Part shown: positions 1-8,501 of the stretch, one piece after another
How the letters are laid out: the number at the start of each line of letters is the position of its first letter
How positions within the stretch are numbered: position 1 is the stretch's first letter
Assembly (NCBI GenBank): GCA_902789795.1
Contig: CADAPM010000015.1
Coordinates: 1-64,000 of the forward strand
Direction of reading: 5' to 3'
Source of the DNA: an uncultured Eubacteriales bacterium
GTDB taxonomy: Bacteria; Bacillota; Clostridia; Christensenellales; Aristaeellaceae
Length of the DNA stretch: 64,000 nucleotides
Program-made: the position numbers and the translations under genes
Notes under the pieces: model-generated
The model's database searches: none
What the model saw: only the letters and a program-made list of their open reading frames with translations
What the model was told of the DNA's origin: nothing

Positions 1-276
1 ACTGCCCGCGCACAGCCGTTCAAACTCATACAGCTTCTCTTTCGCCTCGAATACCGCCGCCTGCGTGTAGAGAAAGGATCGGTCATCCACGACCTCGAAA
101 TAGAAGATCTCTGACAGCCTCAGCCGATGCATCGTATCCTCCTGCCAGCCACAAATCGTCCGCTGACCCGACGCCGCCTCTGTTACGCTGGACACCCACG
201 CTGCGCCCGGATCATAGCAGCGCACGATCAGCTCTTCTTCATCCTTTGGTTCGATATGCTCCACCGTTACCCTCAT
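1..276 (-). CDS. LytTR-type DNA-binding response regulator, partial
   Basis: Open reading frame read on the minus strand from ATG at 276 and running off the window start, so only the first 92 residues are visible. It begins MRVTVEHIEPKDEEELIVRC and later contains RLSEIFYFEVVDDRSFLYT followed by a helix with EAKEKLYEFE. That pattern (a strand with 'I.YFE', then 'R...YT', then a KL..E helix) is typical of the LytTR domain, a beta-rich DNA-binding fold that controls virulence, competence and envelope genes in Firmicutes. No receiver domain precedes it, so this is probably a short stand-alone LytTR regulator of the family often paired with a DUF3021 membrane protein; such a partner would lie outside the window. 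A G-rich stretch (GGGGGTGG) precedes the start. Confidence 0.72.
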   Translation of the reverse strand, partial: MRVTVEHIEPKDEEELIVRCYDPGAAWVSSVTEAASGQRTICGWQEDTMHRLRLSEIFYFEVVDDRSFLYTQAAVFEAKEKLYEFERLCAGS

Positions 277-586
277 TGTGCCACCCCCGGGATCCATTGT
301 ATCCAAATACCAATTCCTGTCTATACATCAGCCGGTGACCTGCGGAAATGTGCCGGTAAGATGCATTTCGATCTCATCCAGGCCGTGTGCTATGTAGTTT
401 CTTCTGCCTGTGTGCGTACCAAGCAATATGATACGCACGGCAAGATAAAAGAGGTATTATTGATTGTCAGTGCTTTCCCTGTTTTCACCTTTATTCGCGC
501 CATAGTAGACGATCCAGCCAGAATAATGTAAGGAGAAGCAGTCATCTATGCGGTCTTATTCAGTGGGAGAGAGTCGGCGCGCCTGG
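277..586. other. Intergenic region between LytTR gene and thrH
   Basis: A 310-base gap with no convincing gene; the plus-strand frame across it is low-complexity in codon use and lacks any recognisable domain. It holds a candidate minus-strand promoter (442-470) for the LytTR gene and an inverted repeat, GTGCGTA at 412-418 with TACGCAC at 432-438, placed just downstream of that promoter's -10. No clear terminator was found beyond the thrH stop. Confidence 0.5.
442..470 (-). promoter_or_regulatory. Candidate promoter for LytTR gene
   Basis: On the minus strand CTGACA (465-470) and TATCTT (442-447) are separated by 17 bases. The -35 is one base from consensus, the -10 two. The inverted repeat GTGCGTA/TACGCAC lies immediately downstream and could be an operator. 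Confidence 0.35.
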
Positions 587-1186
587 TCACAGCACCTTCA
601 TGATGGCATCGAACAGCTCGTCGTACTCCTCGAAGGCGGGCAGCTCGGGGTGGTCCTTCTTGATCTGCTCGGTGGAGCGGAACAGGAAGCCGGCCTTGCT
701 GGCCTGGATCATGCCCAGGTCGTTATAGCTGTCGCCGGCGGCGATGGTCTCAAAGCCCACGGACTGCAGGGCGCGGACGGTGGACAGCTTGGACTTTTCG
801 CACCGCATCTTAAAGCCGGTCACGGTGCCGTCCGGAGCCACTTCCAGCGTATTGCAGAAGATGGTGGGCCAGCCCAGCTTCTTCATGAGCGGGGTGGCGA
901 ACTGGGTAAAGGTGTCGCTCAGGATCAGCACCTGGGTCTCGGCGCGCAGCTTGTCCAGGAATTCCTTCGCGCCGGGCATGGGATCGACCTTTTCGATGGT
1001 GGCGCGGATCTCGTTGAGGCCCAGGCCGTGCTCGTGCAGGATGCCGATGCGCCAGTTCATCAGCTTGTTGTAGTCCGGCTCGTCGCGGGTGGTGCGGGTG
1101 AGCTCGGGGATGCCGCTGGCCTTGGAAAAGGCGATCCAGATCTCCGGTACGAGGACGCCTTCCAGATCGAGACATACGATGTTCAT
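587..1186 (-). CDS. thrH: ThrH: phosphoserine phosphatase / homoserine phosphotransferase
   Basis: 199 residues, the full length of the ThrH family of HAD-superfamily enzymes. ThrH of Pseudomonas dephosphorylates phosphoserine and can move the phosphate to homoserine, linking serine and threonine synthesis. The N-terminus (CLDLEGVLVPE) holds HAD motif I with D7 as nucleophile and E9 in the place of the usual second Asp, a ThrH hallmark. Motif II is the Ser in LILSDTF, and motif IV is GDSYNDLGM. A GGAGGTACCCCA stretch just before ATG is a good ribosome-binding site. The gene is a single minus-strand unit behind a terminator (1222-1270). No other threonine or serine gene is adjacent, so its in vivo role (serine synthesis or homoserine kinase bypass) cannot be told from context. 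Confidence 0.9.
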   Translation of the reverse strand: MNIVCLDLEGVLVPEIWIAFSKASGIPELTRTTRDEPDYNKLMNWRIGILHEHGLGLNEIRATIEKVDPMPGAKEFLDKLRAETQVLILSDTFTQFATPLMKKLGWPTIFCNTLEVAPDGTVTGFKMRCEKSKLSTVRALQSVGFETIAAGDSYNDLGMIQASKAGFLFRSTEQIKKDHPELPAFEEYDELFDAIMKVL

Positions 1187-1221
1187 TGGGGTACCTCCTT
1201 ATAGCGCTCAGAGTCTTAAGA

Positions 1222-1270
1222 CATATAGAAAACCAGCCGCCAGATGCGCTTGAACGCTCCTGGCGGCTGG
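1222..1270 (-). terminator. Rho-independent terminator after divIVA
   Basis: Perfect 11-bp arms CCAGCCGCCAG (1233-1243) and CTGGCGGCTGG (1260-1270), then TTTTCTATATGT on the minus strand. It ends the sepF-divIVA transcript before thrH. Confidence 0.8.
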
Positions 1271-1394
1271 CATTTTGTGGAGCAGCCGGCTGTGGGAACG
1301 CTGTGCGTTTTTGTGCTGGCTCTCGGTAGGGCAACTTTTGATGCTTCATTCCTGGGGGAATACTGTGATTCCTCCCCAAGCGGGGCCGGAATGT

Positions 1395-1967
1395 TTACTG
1401 CTCTTCGAACAGTCCTGCGGCGTCATCCAGCAGCTTCTGCTGGCTGGTGAGCAGGTTCTGCAGCTTCTTCTTGTATTCCAGGGCGGATTCGCGCAGGGTG
1501 CGGAGGGCTTCGTCCATCTCCTCGCGCTCCTTCTGCTGCAGCTTCAGCTGGTCGTCCGCCTTGGTCTGGGCCTGGTCGATGATGCGCTGGGCCTCGTTTT
1601 TCGCGTCGCTGACGGTCTCCTTATAAACGCGCTGGGCGGCCTGCAGCACGGCGGCGGCCTCCGCGCCTAGGTCGGTGCGCAGGGGCTTCTTGGCTTCGGG
1701 CTCGGCGGCAGGCGTTTCCTGCGCGGGGGCCGGCTCTTCGACCTCCAGGGGGGCGGGTACGCTGACGGGACGGACGTTGGTGCGCGCGTTCTGGGGCGCG
1801 GGCTGGTTCGCCTGGCTCAGCCGGACCTGCAGGCTCTGGATCTCTTCGTTCAGCCGGTCCATTTCGTCGCAGATCTCATCCAGGAACATATCGACCTCTT
1901 TGCGCTTGTACCCCATGGGGGCGGTCGTAAATTCCTTGTTTTCGATCATCTGTACGGTAATTGCCAT
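1395..1967 (-). CDS. divIVA: DivIVA domain protein
   Basis: 190 residues. The N-terminal 50 or so residues (FTTAPMGYKRKEVDMFLDEI) match the membrane-curvature-binding domain of DivIVA/GpsB, followed by a short coiled coil, a Pro/Ala-rich linker (about residues 55-95), and a second long coiled coil (about 100-185) rich in Gln, Lys and Glu. DivIVA binds the division septum and poles and recruits other proteins. The two-coil arrangement with a proline-rich linker is common in Clostridia. It lies 10 bases downstream of sepF, in the same transcript, fitting a division-gene cluster; in many Firmicutes sepF, ylmG and divIVA are neighbours. A GAGGTGTAAT sequence precedes the ATG. Confidence 0.9.
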   Translation of the reverse strand: MAITVQMIENKEFTTAPMGYKRKEVDMFLDEICDEMDRLNEEIQSLQVRLSQANQPAPQNARTNVRPVSVPAPLEVEEPAPAQETPAAEPEAKKPLRTDLGAEAAAVLQAAQRVYKETVSDAKNEAQRIIDQAQTKADDQLKLQQKEREEMDEALRTLRESALEYKKKLQNLLTSQQKLLDDAAGLFEEQ

Positions 1968-1977
1968 ATTACACCTC

Positions 1978-2886
1978 TCAGTTCACAGCCTCCATCCGGT
2001 CCGGTACGTAGCCGGTGCCGGGACGCTGGCTCTCAAAGGCCGGCGTGGCGGGAGCCTGCATGGGCTGCTGATAATAGAAGGACTGCTGCGGTTCGGGCGC
2101 GGGAGCGCGGTACTCGAAGCCGTTCTCGTCCGTGGGGGCCTGGTAGCTGGGCGCATAGGCCTGGGGCTGCTGGTACTGGGCGGGACGGGCCTGGGGCCTG
2201 CGCTGGGAGCCGGAGTTCATCTGGCTGGTGGCGGCGTCCGCCATGACGGCCATGGTGCCGGGGGCCAGCAGGTATACGCCGTTGCGGGAGACCTTCGTGA
2301 TGGTCGCGTTCAGGGAGAAGCAGGCGCCGGAGAGGGTATCCACATAGCGGCGCATCTCGGCGGCGTCGCCCACGTTTTCCATGGTGACCATCAGGGCGTT
2401 GCCCTTGCGGAGCTGGGAGATCGCCAGGCGGCAGTCGGCGTTGTTGCGCATGTTGAGGATGCAGATGCCCACCTGGGCGGGCTGGGCCTGTTCAGGCGCC
2501 TGCTCGCCGGTGTAAGCGCCGGGGAAGGGCACCATGTTGGGGTTTTCCTGCTTGGTGCGGCTGCGCTGCTCCTCGATCTGGGCGGCGAACTGGGTCATGG
2601 GCTGGGGCTGCACCGGCTGCTGCTGGGGCTGCTGCGCGTATACCGGCTGCTGCTGGTAGACCCCCTGGTAGGGCGCCTGCCAGGCCTGCTCCACCGGGGC
2701 TTCCTCCTGCACCTGCTGGGCAGCGCGGCGGCTGCGGCGGGGTTTCACCTCGGCCTCGTAGGGCGGTTCGTCTTCCATATATGCGCCGGAGCCGTAGCCG
2801 CTCCCGCGCTCTTCATACAGAAAGCGCGACATGGCTGTCTGCGCTTTATTCTTCAGTGTTGTTAACAGATTTCTCCTGCCTGGCAT
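1978..2886 (-). CDS. sepF: Cell division protein SepF
   Basis: SepF anchors FtsZ to the membrane and shapes septum assembly. The start chosen (MPGRRNLLTTLKNK, 302 residues) has GGGAGG about 10 bases upstream; an upstream in-frame ATG at 2934 lacks such a site. The N-terminal stretch can form an amphipathic helix, as SepF needs for membrane binding. Residues of roughly 30-145 are a low-complexity Gln/Pro-rich linker, then the SepF core (from VGICILNMRNNADCRLAISQ to VYLLAPGTMAVM), then another disordered Gln/Pro/Tyr-rich tail of about 70 residues. Typical SepF is near 150 residues, so this version is twice the usual size because of the two disordered segments. It heads the sepF-divIVA operon. 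Confidence 0.9.
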   Translation of the reverse strand: MPGRRNLLTTLKNKAQTAMSRFLYEERGSGYGSGAYMEDEPPYEAEVKPRRSRRAAQQVQEEAPVEQAWQAPYQGVYQQQPVYAQQPQQQPVQPQPMTQFAAQIEEQRSRTKQENPNMVPFPGAYTGEQAPEQAQPAQVGICILNMRNNADCRLAISQLRKGNALMVTMENVGDAAEMRRYVDTLSGACFSLNATITKVSRNGVYLLAPGTMAVMADAATSQMNSGSQRRPQARPAQYQQPQAYAPSYQAPTDENGFEYRAPAPEPQQSFYYQQPMQAPATPAFESQRPGTGYVPDRMEAVN

Positions 2887-2949
2887 GAGCAAAAGACCTC
2901 CCGCGATCTTATGTATGTCCGATTTCCATTGCATAGGAAATCACATTGT

Positions 2950-2978
2950 ATTATAGCTGTTCCTTAACTGATTTGCAA
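2950..2978 (-). promoter_or_regulatory. Promoter of sepF-divIVA
   Basis: Minus strand TTGCAA (2973-2978), 17-base spacer, TATAAT (2950-2955). Near-consensus sigma-A promoter about 65 bases before the chosen sepF start. Confidence 0.75.
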
Positions 2979-3161
2979 CAGGTCATGAAACAAAATTTAC
3001 GGGAAATTAAAGTTTATTTACGGTATTTTAACATACTTTGGGCAGGGTGTAAAGAGGTTTTCCGCAGACACCGCATTGCGCAAAGCGGCCGACCGCCGAG
3101 CAGGATTTTTCCGCTGCCCGGAGTAATTAATAAGGACAGGAGATTAGGGGAAGGGAGGCGG

Positions 3162-3932
3162 ATGACCGTGGATGGGATGGACCGGACGATCCCCGTGCGC
3201 CGGGTGATCGAAAAGATGAACGAGCACATGAGCCGCCTGGACTATGATGCCGCCGAACGGCACCTCAAGTACTGGCTCAGCGAGGCCCGCGCCCTGGGCG
3301 ACCGCCGGGGCGAGCTGACGGTGCTCAACGAGCTGATCGGCCACGCGCGCAAGACGGACCAGCGGGAGCTGGCGGAACAGAGCGCGAAGGCGGCGCTCCG
3401 GCTCGTCGACGAGCTGCAGCTGGACAACAGCGAGACGGAGGGCACCACCTGCATCAATATCGCCACGGCCTGCTGCGTCTTCGGTGAATATGAAGCCTCT
3501 TTGCGCATGTTCAGCCGTGCGGAAGCGGCCTACCGGCAGATGAAGGAGCAGGACCCCTGGAAGATGGGCGGCCTGTACAACAACATGGGGCTCACGCTGA
3601 CGGCCCTCAAGCGCTACGACGAAGCCATGGCGGCCTACCGCCAGGCGCTCCAATGGATGGGCAGTGTGCCCGACGGCGCGCCGGAGCAGGCGGAAACCTG
3701 CCTGAATATGGCGAACACACTGGAATACCAGTTCGGCGCGGTGGAGGCGGAAAAGGAGATCGCCGCCCTGCTGGACCGGGCGGAGGCGCTGCTGGATACG
3801 CCGGGGTTGACTAAAGACGGCTACTACGCCTACATTCTCGACCACTGTGCGCCAACTTTTGAGCATTACGGCTACTTCCTGACCGCCCAGCGGCTGAGAA
3901 ACTGGACAAAGGATTATTATGAACGGACTTGA
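3162..3932 (+). CDS. Tetratricopeptide repeat protein
   Basis: 256 residues, all predicted helical, built from TPR-like pairs. A clear TPR unit is GGLYNNMGLTLTALKRYDEA (residues about 139-158), with others before it (EGTTCINIATACCVFGEYEA) and after it. The start at ATG 3162 has GGGAGG directly upstream; earlier in-frame starts lack one. TPRs bind proteins; there is no enzyme domain and no signal peptide, so this is a cytoplasmic scaffold or adaptor. Its stop overlaps the next gene by 14 bases, so it is translated together with the DUF4037 protein and probably acts with it. The exact function is unknown. Confidence 0.8.
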   Translation: MTVDGMDRTIPVRRVIEKMNEHMSRLDYDAAERHLKYWLSEARALGDRRGELTVLNELIGHARKTDQRELAEQSAKAALRLVDELQLDNSETEGTTCINIATACCVFGEYEASLRMFSRAEAAYRQMKEQDPWKMGGLYNNMGLTLTALKRYDEAMAAYRQALQWMGSVPDGAPEQAETCLNMANTLEYQFGAVEAEKEIAALLDRAEALLDTPGLTKDGYYAYILDHCAPTFEHYGYFLTAQRLRNWTKDYYERT

Positions 3933-4860
3933 ACTTTCCCGCGCATACTATGAGAGCTACGGAAAACCTATGCTGGAGCGGGATTTCCCGGGCCTGCTCC
4001 CGCTGATCGCCGTGGGGCTCACGGGCAGCGGCTCGGAATGCTACGGCTATGACGACGATCTGTCCCGGGACCATGACTTTGAGCCGGGCTTCTGCCTGTT
4101 CCTGCCCGATGAGGAAACGGTGGACCGGCCCACCGCGTTCAGGCTGGAGCGGGCCTACGCCAAGCTGCCCAAGTCCATGGACGGGGCCTCCCGCTCCCTG
4201 ATGTCGCCCACGGGCGGCGCCCGGCGCGGGGTGCTCAGGACGGCGGAGTACTTCGGGGACAAGGTGGGCTCCTCCGACGGGGTTTTGACGCCGGACCAGT
4301 GGCTGCGCCTGCCGGATTACGCCCTGAGCGAGGCGACGAACGGGGAGATCTTTTTTGACGGATACGGCCAGGTGACGCGCATCCGGGATCGGCTCAGTCA
4401 GCAGCCCGAGGACATCCGCAGAAAGAAGCTGGCCGGGCACGTGCTGCTGATGGCCCAGGCGGGGCAGTACAATTACGCGCGCTGCCTGCGCCACGGGGAG
4501 ACCGGCGCGGCCCAGCTGGCCGTGGGGCGCTTCGTTGAGAGCACGATGCAGGCGGTGTTCCTGCTGAACCGCGCGTACATGCCCTATTACAAGTGGGCCT
4601 TCCGCGCCATGCGGGAGCTGCCCAAGCTCAGCTTGCTGGCTGAGCTGCTGGAATACCTGCTGACCACCGACAATGACGGGGAGCGCGCCCAGGACAAGCA
4701 GGACGTGATCGAGAGCATCGCGGCGGATGTGATCGACGAGCTGATCGACCAGCAGCTGACCAAGGCCACCTGCGGCGATCTGGAAAAGCACGCCTATTCG
4801 ATCCAGGACGGCATCCGGGACGCGTCCATCCGGAACCTGCACATCCTGGCGGCGGTTTGA
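3919..4860 (+). CDS. DUF4037 family, nucleotidyltransferase-like protein
   Basis: 313 residues. The segment VGLTGSGSECYGYDDDLSRD followed by HDF (about residues 32-54) resembles the GS...D.D motif of minimal nucleotidyltransferases, with D46/D47 and D51/D53 as likely metal-binding acids. DUF4037 occupies the second half. Family members are common in gut Firmicutes and have no assigned substrate. The gene overlaps the TPR gene upstream (14 bases) and is followed 12 bases later by a radical-SAM activase, so the three form one operon. An antibiotic- or protein-modifying nucleotidyltransferase is possible, but nothing in the sequence names the substrate. Confidence 0.75.
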   Translation: MNGLELSRAYYESYGKPMLERDFPGLLPLIAVGLTGSGSECYGYDDDLSRDHDFEPGFCLFLPDEETVDRPTAFRLERAYAKLPKSMDGASRSLMSPTGGARRGVLRTAEYFGDKVGSSDGVLTPDQWLRLPDYALSEATNGEIFFDGYGQVTRIRDRLSQQPEDIRRKKLAGHVLLMAQAGQYNYARCLRHGETGAAQLAVGRFVESTMQAVFLLNRAYMPYYKWAFRAMRELPKLSLLAELLEYLLTTDNDGERAQDKQDVIESIAADVIDELIDQQLTKATCGDLEKHAYSIQDGIRDASIRNLHILAAV

Positions 4861-4872
4861 GGAGAAGGAATC

Positions 4873-5571
4873 ATGCTGAAAATCTACGGACTGCAGAAGA
4901 TGACCCTGCTGGACTACCCGGGGCACGTGGCCTGCACGGTGTTCCTGAACGCCTGCAATTTCCGCTGCCCCTACTGCCACAACTATGAGCTGGTCACGGG
5001 CGACGTGCCTCCGGTCATGGAGGCGGAGAAACTGCTGGCCTTTCTGGGCAAGCGGAAGGGCCTCCTGGACGGCGTGGCCATCACCGGCGGGGAGCCCTGC
5101 CTGCACCCGGAGCTGCCGGAGCTGATCCAAAGCATTCGGGACCTGGGCTTCGGGGTCAAGCTGGACACCAACGGCTGCTATCCCGCCATGCTGGGCCGCC
5201 TGCTCCGGGAGGGGCTGGTGGACTATGTGGCCATGGATATCAAAAACAGCCCCGAGCGCTATGCCGGGACTGTCGGCCTGAAGGCGGTGGATCTGGAGCC
5301 GGTCAGGGAGAGCGTCCGTCTGCTGATGGCTTCCGGCATCGACTACGAGTTCCGCACCACCGTGGTGGACGAGCTGCACAGCGAGGAGGATTTCGACCGT
5401 ATCGGGCAGTGGATCCAAGGGGCGAAGCGCTATTACCTCCAGGCCTTCACTGACCGGGACACGGTGCCCTTCGGCGGCCTGCACGCGCCCAGCGCCGAGA
5501 AAATGAAAAACTGCCTCGCCAGGGTGAAGCCCTGGGTAGAGGCAGCCCAACTGCGCGGCGTCGACGAATAA
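4873..5571 (+). CDS. Radical-SAM activase (anaerobic RNR / glycyl radical enzyme type)
   Basis: 232 residues. CNFRCPYCHN (about residues 29-38) is the CX3CX2C cluster-binding motif of radical SAM enzymes, followed by the GGEP motif (AITGGEPCLHPEL) for S-adenosylmethionine binding. The opening YGLQKMTLLDYPGHVACTVF is the pattern of the NrdG2 type of anaerobic ribonucleoside-triphosphate reductase activating protein, which installs the glycyl radical on its partner. No NrdD or other glycyl radical enzyme is in the window, so the partner is elsewhere. An AGGAGAAGG sequence precedes the ATG. The gene ends the TPR-DUF4037 operon and is followed by a strong terminator. Presence fits an anaerobe. 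Confidence 0.85.
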   Translation: MLKIYGLQKMTLLDYPGHVACTVFLNACNFRCPYCHNYELVTGDVPPVMEAEKLLAFLGKRKGLLDGVAITGGEPCLHPELPELIQSIRDLGFGVKLDTNGCYPAMLGRLLREGLVDYVAMDIKNSPERYAGTVGLKAVDLEPVRESVRLLMASGIDYEFRTTVVDELHSEEDFDRIGQWIQGAKRYYLQAFTDRDTVPFGGLHAPSAEKMKNCLARVKPWVEAAQLRGVDE

Positions 5572-5593
5572 ACGAAGCTGCGCATAAGAAAGC

Positions 5594-5635
5594 GGGCTGT
5601 TGCATGACAATGTGCAACAGCCCACTTTTTTGTTT
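5594..5635 (+). terminator. Terminator between convergent genes
   Basis: Perfect 11-bp arms GGGCTGTTGCA (5594-5604) and TGCAACAGCCC (5613-5623), then ACTTTTTTGTTT. Strong on plus; the minus side has a weaker T tract (CTTTCTT) and may serve the opposing side too. Confidence 0.88.
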
Positions 5636-5637
5636 CC

Positions 5638-6894
5638 TTACTCGATCCAATCTTCCGCCAGCGTCATCATCCGCCGGGCGATGGGGGCGAGGCCCTCGGT
5701 GCTCAGGGCACCGTCGTAACCGTTCACGATCATCACGAAGGTCATGCCCGTCTCCGGCTGCCAGAACACATCGGCGGTGATGCCGTTGAAGCGCCCCTGG
5801 TGCCCGTACCAGGTGTACTTGCCGCTGGGGGAGACCCGGGCCACGAACAGGCCGTACTCCCCGGAGACATGGACGGAGGAGCCCTCGATCCTGGACTGGT
5901 CCGCCTGCATCAGCCGCACCGTGTCCTCGTACAGCAGCCGGCGCTCGCCGATGATCCCGCCGTTCACCATCAGCGTGGCCAGGCGGTGCAGACCGGCGGC
6001 GTTGATGTACAGCTTGCCGATGGTCCGGTCCGTGTGCTCCCGGGGGTCGCAGGTATCGTCGTAGTCCTTCAGGGTCTCCAGCTCGCGCTTGGCGGTGGAA
6101 AGGGTGGTGCCGTCCTCGTACAGGATATCGCCCATGTCCGAGGTATCCGCAAGCAGGCCGGGATTGTAGGCCGCATCGATATGAAGCGGGTCGAACAGGA
6201 CCGCCTTCATGCAGCTGTTGACGCTGAGCCCGCTCAGGGCCTCGATGAGGGAGCCGGCCAGGCCGCCGTTCAGGTTGGCGTACTGGTACTTGCTGCCGGG
6301 CTCCACGGCCTTGTCGAAGTAATTGTTGTTGACGTCCAGGCTCTCCCAGGTGGGGTGGTAGCGCATCCCCTGCCGGATGGAGGAGGTGTGGGACAGGATC
6401 TGCCGGGCCGTGACCTCCTGCGTGGGCCACGCGGGATTGACGACCGGCATGGGCAGGTAGTCGGACAGCGGTGCGTCCAGGTCGAACAGGCCCGCGTCCC
6501 ACAGGCGCATGAGGCCGATGGCCGTCACCAGCTTGGTCACGGAGGCGACGCGGAACTGGGTGTTCAGGGTCACGGGATCCTTGGCCCGGTTGCGGACGCC
6601 GTAGGCTGTCTGCACCAGGGGCGCGCCGTATTTGCCGACGATCAGCACGCCGGAGCGCACCTTGGCGTTTTTGAACACCTGGGTGGCCGCAGCTTCGGCC
6701 TCAGGGTTTTCCAAATACTCGGTCAGGTACCCGTCTTCCAGCGGAAAGTCGAAGACGGAGAGGTCGGCGATGACCTGCTTTCGCGCGTCCCCGGGGAGGA
6801 CTTTTGTGCCGTAGGCAGGCACCTCCGCCGAAACAGCCTGCGGCGCTGCGAGCGCCAGCAGCAGGCACAAAAGGACAGAGAACCATCTTCTCAT
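5638..6894 (-). CDS. Secreted serine hydrolase, class C beta-lactamase / DD-peptidase fold
   Basis: 418 residues with a signal peptide (about 1-23, cleaved near VSA-EV). The catalytic SxxK motif is SVTK (S118, K121), the second motif is the YAN of KYQYANLNGG, and the third is HQG in the KTG position. Members are beta-lactamases, D-aminopeptidases, esterases and PBP4*-like peptidases; the HxG third motif and the HTSSI segment (a common HTSG variant) favour a peptidase or esterase over a beta-lactamase. ATG overlaps the stop of the upstream flavoprotein by four bases (ATGA). It acts outside the membrane, perhaps on wall peptides. Substrate is unknown. Confidence 0.85.
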   Translation of the reverse strand: MRRWFSVLLCLLLALAAPQAVSAEVPAYGTKVLPGDARKQVIADLSVFDFPLEDGYLTEYLENPEAEAAATQVFKNAKVRSGVLIVGKYGAPLVQTAYGVRNRAKDPVTLNTQFRVASVTKLVTAIGLMRLWDAGLFDLDAPLSDYLPMPVVNPAWPTQEVTARQILSHTSSIRQGMRYHPTWESLDVNNNYFDKAVEPGSKYQYANLNGGLAGSLIEALSGLSVNSCMKAVLFDPLHIDAAYNPGLLADTSDMGDILYEDGTTLSTAKRELETLKDYDDTCDPREHTDRTIGKLYINAAGLHRLATLMVNGGIIGERRLLYEDTVRLMQADQSRIEGSSVHVSGEYGLFVARVSPSGKYTWYGHQGRFNGITADVFWQPETGMTFVMIVNGYDGALSTEGLAPIARRMMTLAEDWIE

Positions 6895-8501
6895 GGGCTG
6901 TCCTCCGCGATCATCCGCGCGCAGCGGAGCCCGTCCACGGCGGCGGAGGTGATGCCGCCGGCGCAGCCCGCGCCCTCGCCGGCCAGCCAGAGGCCCTGCA
7001 GGGAGGACATATAGCGCTCGTCGCGCTCGTAGCGCACCGGGCAGGAGGAGCGCGTTTCCACGCCCGTCAGCACCGCGTCCGGGGCGTCGAAGCCCTGCAG
7101 CCGCTGGCCGAAGAGGGTGAGGCCAGCTTTCAGGTCGGAGCGGAAGGGCTCGGGCAGAAGCCCGTTCAGATCCGTGGGCGTAACGCCTGGCAGATAGGTG
7201 GGCCGCACGCTGCCGAAGCCCGTGGAGGGGACGTCCTTGAGGAAGTCGCCCAGGCGCTGCGCCGGGGCGGAATAATCGCCGCCGCCCAGCTCAAAGGCGC
7301 GCTGTTCCAGGCTGCGCTGCAGGTCAAAGCCCGCCAGCGGGCCGGGACCGGGAAAGTCCTCCGTGCGCACGTCCACCAGCACGGCGCTGTTGGCGTTCAC
7401 GCCGTCGCGTTTGAAGGGGCTCATGCCGTTCACGCACACGCCGCCCAATTCGCTGGCCGCCGGGGCGATGACGCCGCCGGGGCACATGCAGAAGGTGTAG
7501 ACGCCGCGCCCGTCCTTCAAATGCGCGCTCAGCTTGTATTCCGCCGCCGGGAGGCGCGGATGCCCGGCAAAGTGGCCGTACTGGGCCTTGTTAATCTCTT
7601 TTTGCAAATGCTCGATGCGGAAGCCGACGCTGAAGGGTTTCTGCCGGGCGGTCACCCCGGCGCTCAAAAGCAGCTCGTGGGTGTCCCGGGCGCTGTGGCC
7701 GATGGCCAGCAGCACCTGATCCGCAGGCACTTCCGTCTCGCCCTCGCCGCCGCTCAGGCGCACGCCGCGGAGATGACCGTCTTTTACGATCAGCCCGGTC
7801 AGCCGCGTGCGGAAGAGCACCTTCCCGCCCAGGGCGGTGATCTCCTCGCGGATGGCCTTGACGGTGGCCGGCAGGCGGTCGGTGCCGATGTGCGGATGGG
7901 CCAGGCGCAGGATATCCTCCGGCGCGCCGTGGGCGGCCAGCTCATAGAGCACGGTCCGGCAGAGGGGATCCTTGATGCCGGTGGTGAGCTTGCCGTCGGA
8001 AAACGCGCCGGCCCCGCCCTCGCCGTACTGGATGTTGCTCTCCGGGTCCAGCTGCCGGTGCTCGGTGAAATCGCTGACTTTCCGGGCGCGCTCCTCCACC
8101 GGGTCCCCGCGCTCGACCACCAGGGGGCAGAGGCCCGCCCGGGCCAGGTACAGCGCGGCGAACAGTCCCGCGGGCCCGAGGCCCACGACCACCGGCGCAT
8201 GGGGGCGGGAGGCCGCTTCCGGCGGAGCGAGGGGCGCGTCTTCCGGCACCGGCACGGCGACGCCCGGCTTCAGCCGGCGCAGGTATGCGCCTTCGCTGCC
8301 GCGCAGGATCGCGTCCGCAGATACGACAAAGTGGACATCCCGCTTGTCGCGGGCGTCCACTGAGATTTTTGCCAGGCGGCAGGAGGTCAGATCCTCCTCC
8401 CGGGCTTTGAGTGTTTTGAGGACCTGCTGCCTCAGCTCGCGGTCTTCACCGTCGAGGCTGAGGCGCAGGTTGTTGATCCTGAGTTTACTGCATGCAGGCA
8501 A
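6891..8501 (-). CDS. FAD-dependent dehydrogenase of the COG2509 family
   Basis: About 536 residues. VVVGLGPAGLFAALYLARAG is the FAD-binding Rossmann motif (GxGxxG), followed by VVERG. Family members start with a 70-90 residue N-terminal domain before the FAD fold, as seen here (LRINNLRLSL onward). Later motifs include LAIGHSARDT and a C-terminal GLWLAGEGAGCAGGITSAAV, the second FAD contact. The start is a judgement: TTG at 8501 has GGAGG eight bases upstream, inside the end of the previous gene, whereas the longer TTG start at 8516 has no site. The family is widespread in Clostridia and its substrate is unknown. It overlaps the secreted repeat protein gene upstream and the hydrolase gene downstream. 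Confidence 0.85.
   Translation of the reverse strand: MPACSKLRINNLRLSLDGEDRELRQQVLKTLKAREEDLTSCRLAKISVDARDKRDVHFVVSADAILRGSEGAYLRRLKPGVAVPVPEDAPLAPPEAASRPHAPVVVGLGPAGLFAALYLARAGLCPLVVERGDPVEERARKVSDFTEHRQLDPESNIQYGEGGAGAFSDGKLTTGIKDPLCRTVLYELAAHGAPEDILRLAHPHIGTDRLPATVKAIREEITALGGKVLFRTRLTGLIVKDGHLRGVRLSGGEGETEVPADQVLLAIGHSARDTHELLLSAGVTARQKPFSVGFRIEHLQKEINKAQYGHFAGHPRLPAAEYKLSAHLKDGRGVYTFCMCPGGVIAPAASELGGVCVNGMSPFKRDGVNANSAVLVDVRTEDFPGPGPLAGFDLQRSLEQRAFELGGGDYSAPAQRLGDFLKDVPSTGFGSVRPTYLPGVTPTDLNGLLPEPFRSDLKAGLTLFGQRLQGFDAPDAVLTGVETRSSCPVRYERDERYMSSLQGLWLAGEGAGCAGGITSAAVDGLRCARMIAEDSP

Noticed and set aside
127-531. A 134-residue plus-strand frame
   Set aside because: Overlaps the LytTR gene on the other strand, has no ribosome-binding site and no domain.
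1271-1394. T-box or riboswitch between divIVA and thrH
   Set aside because: Only a terminator hairpin is clear; no conserved riboswitch core could be seen.
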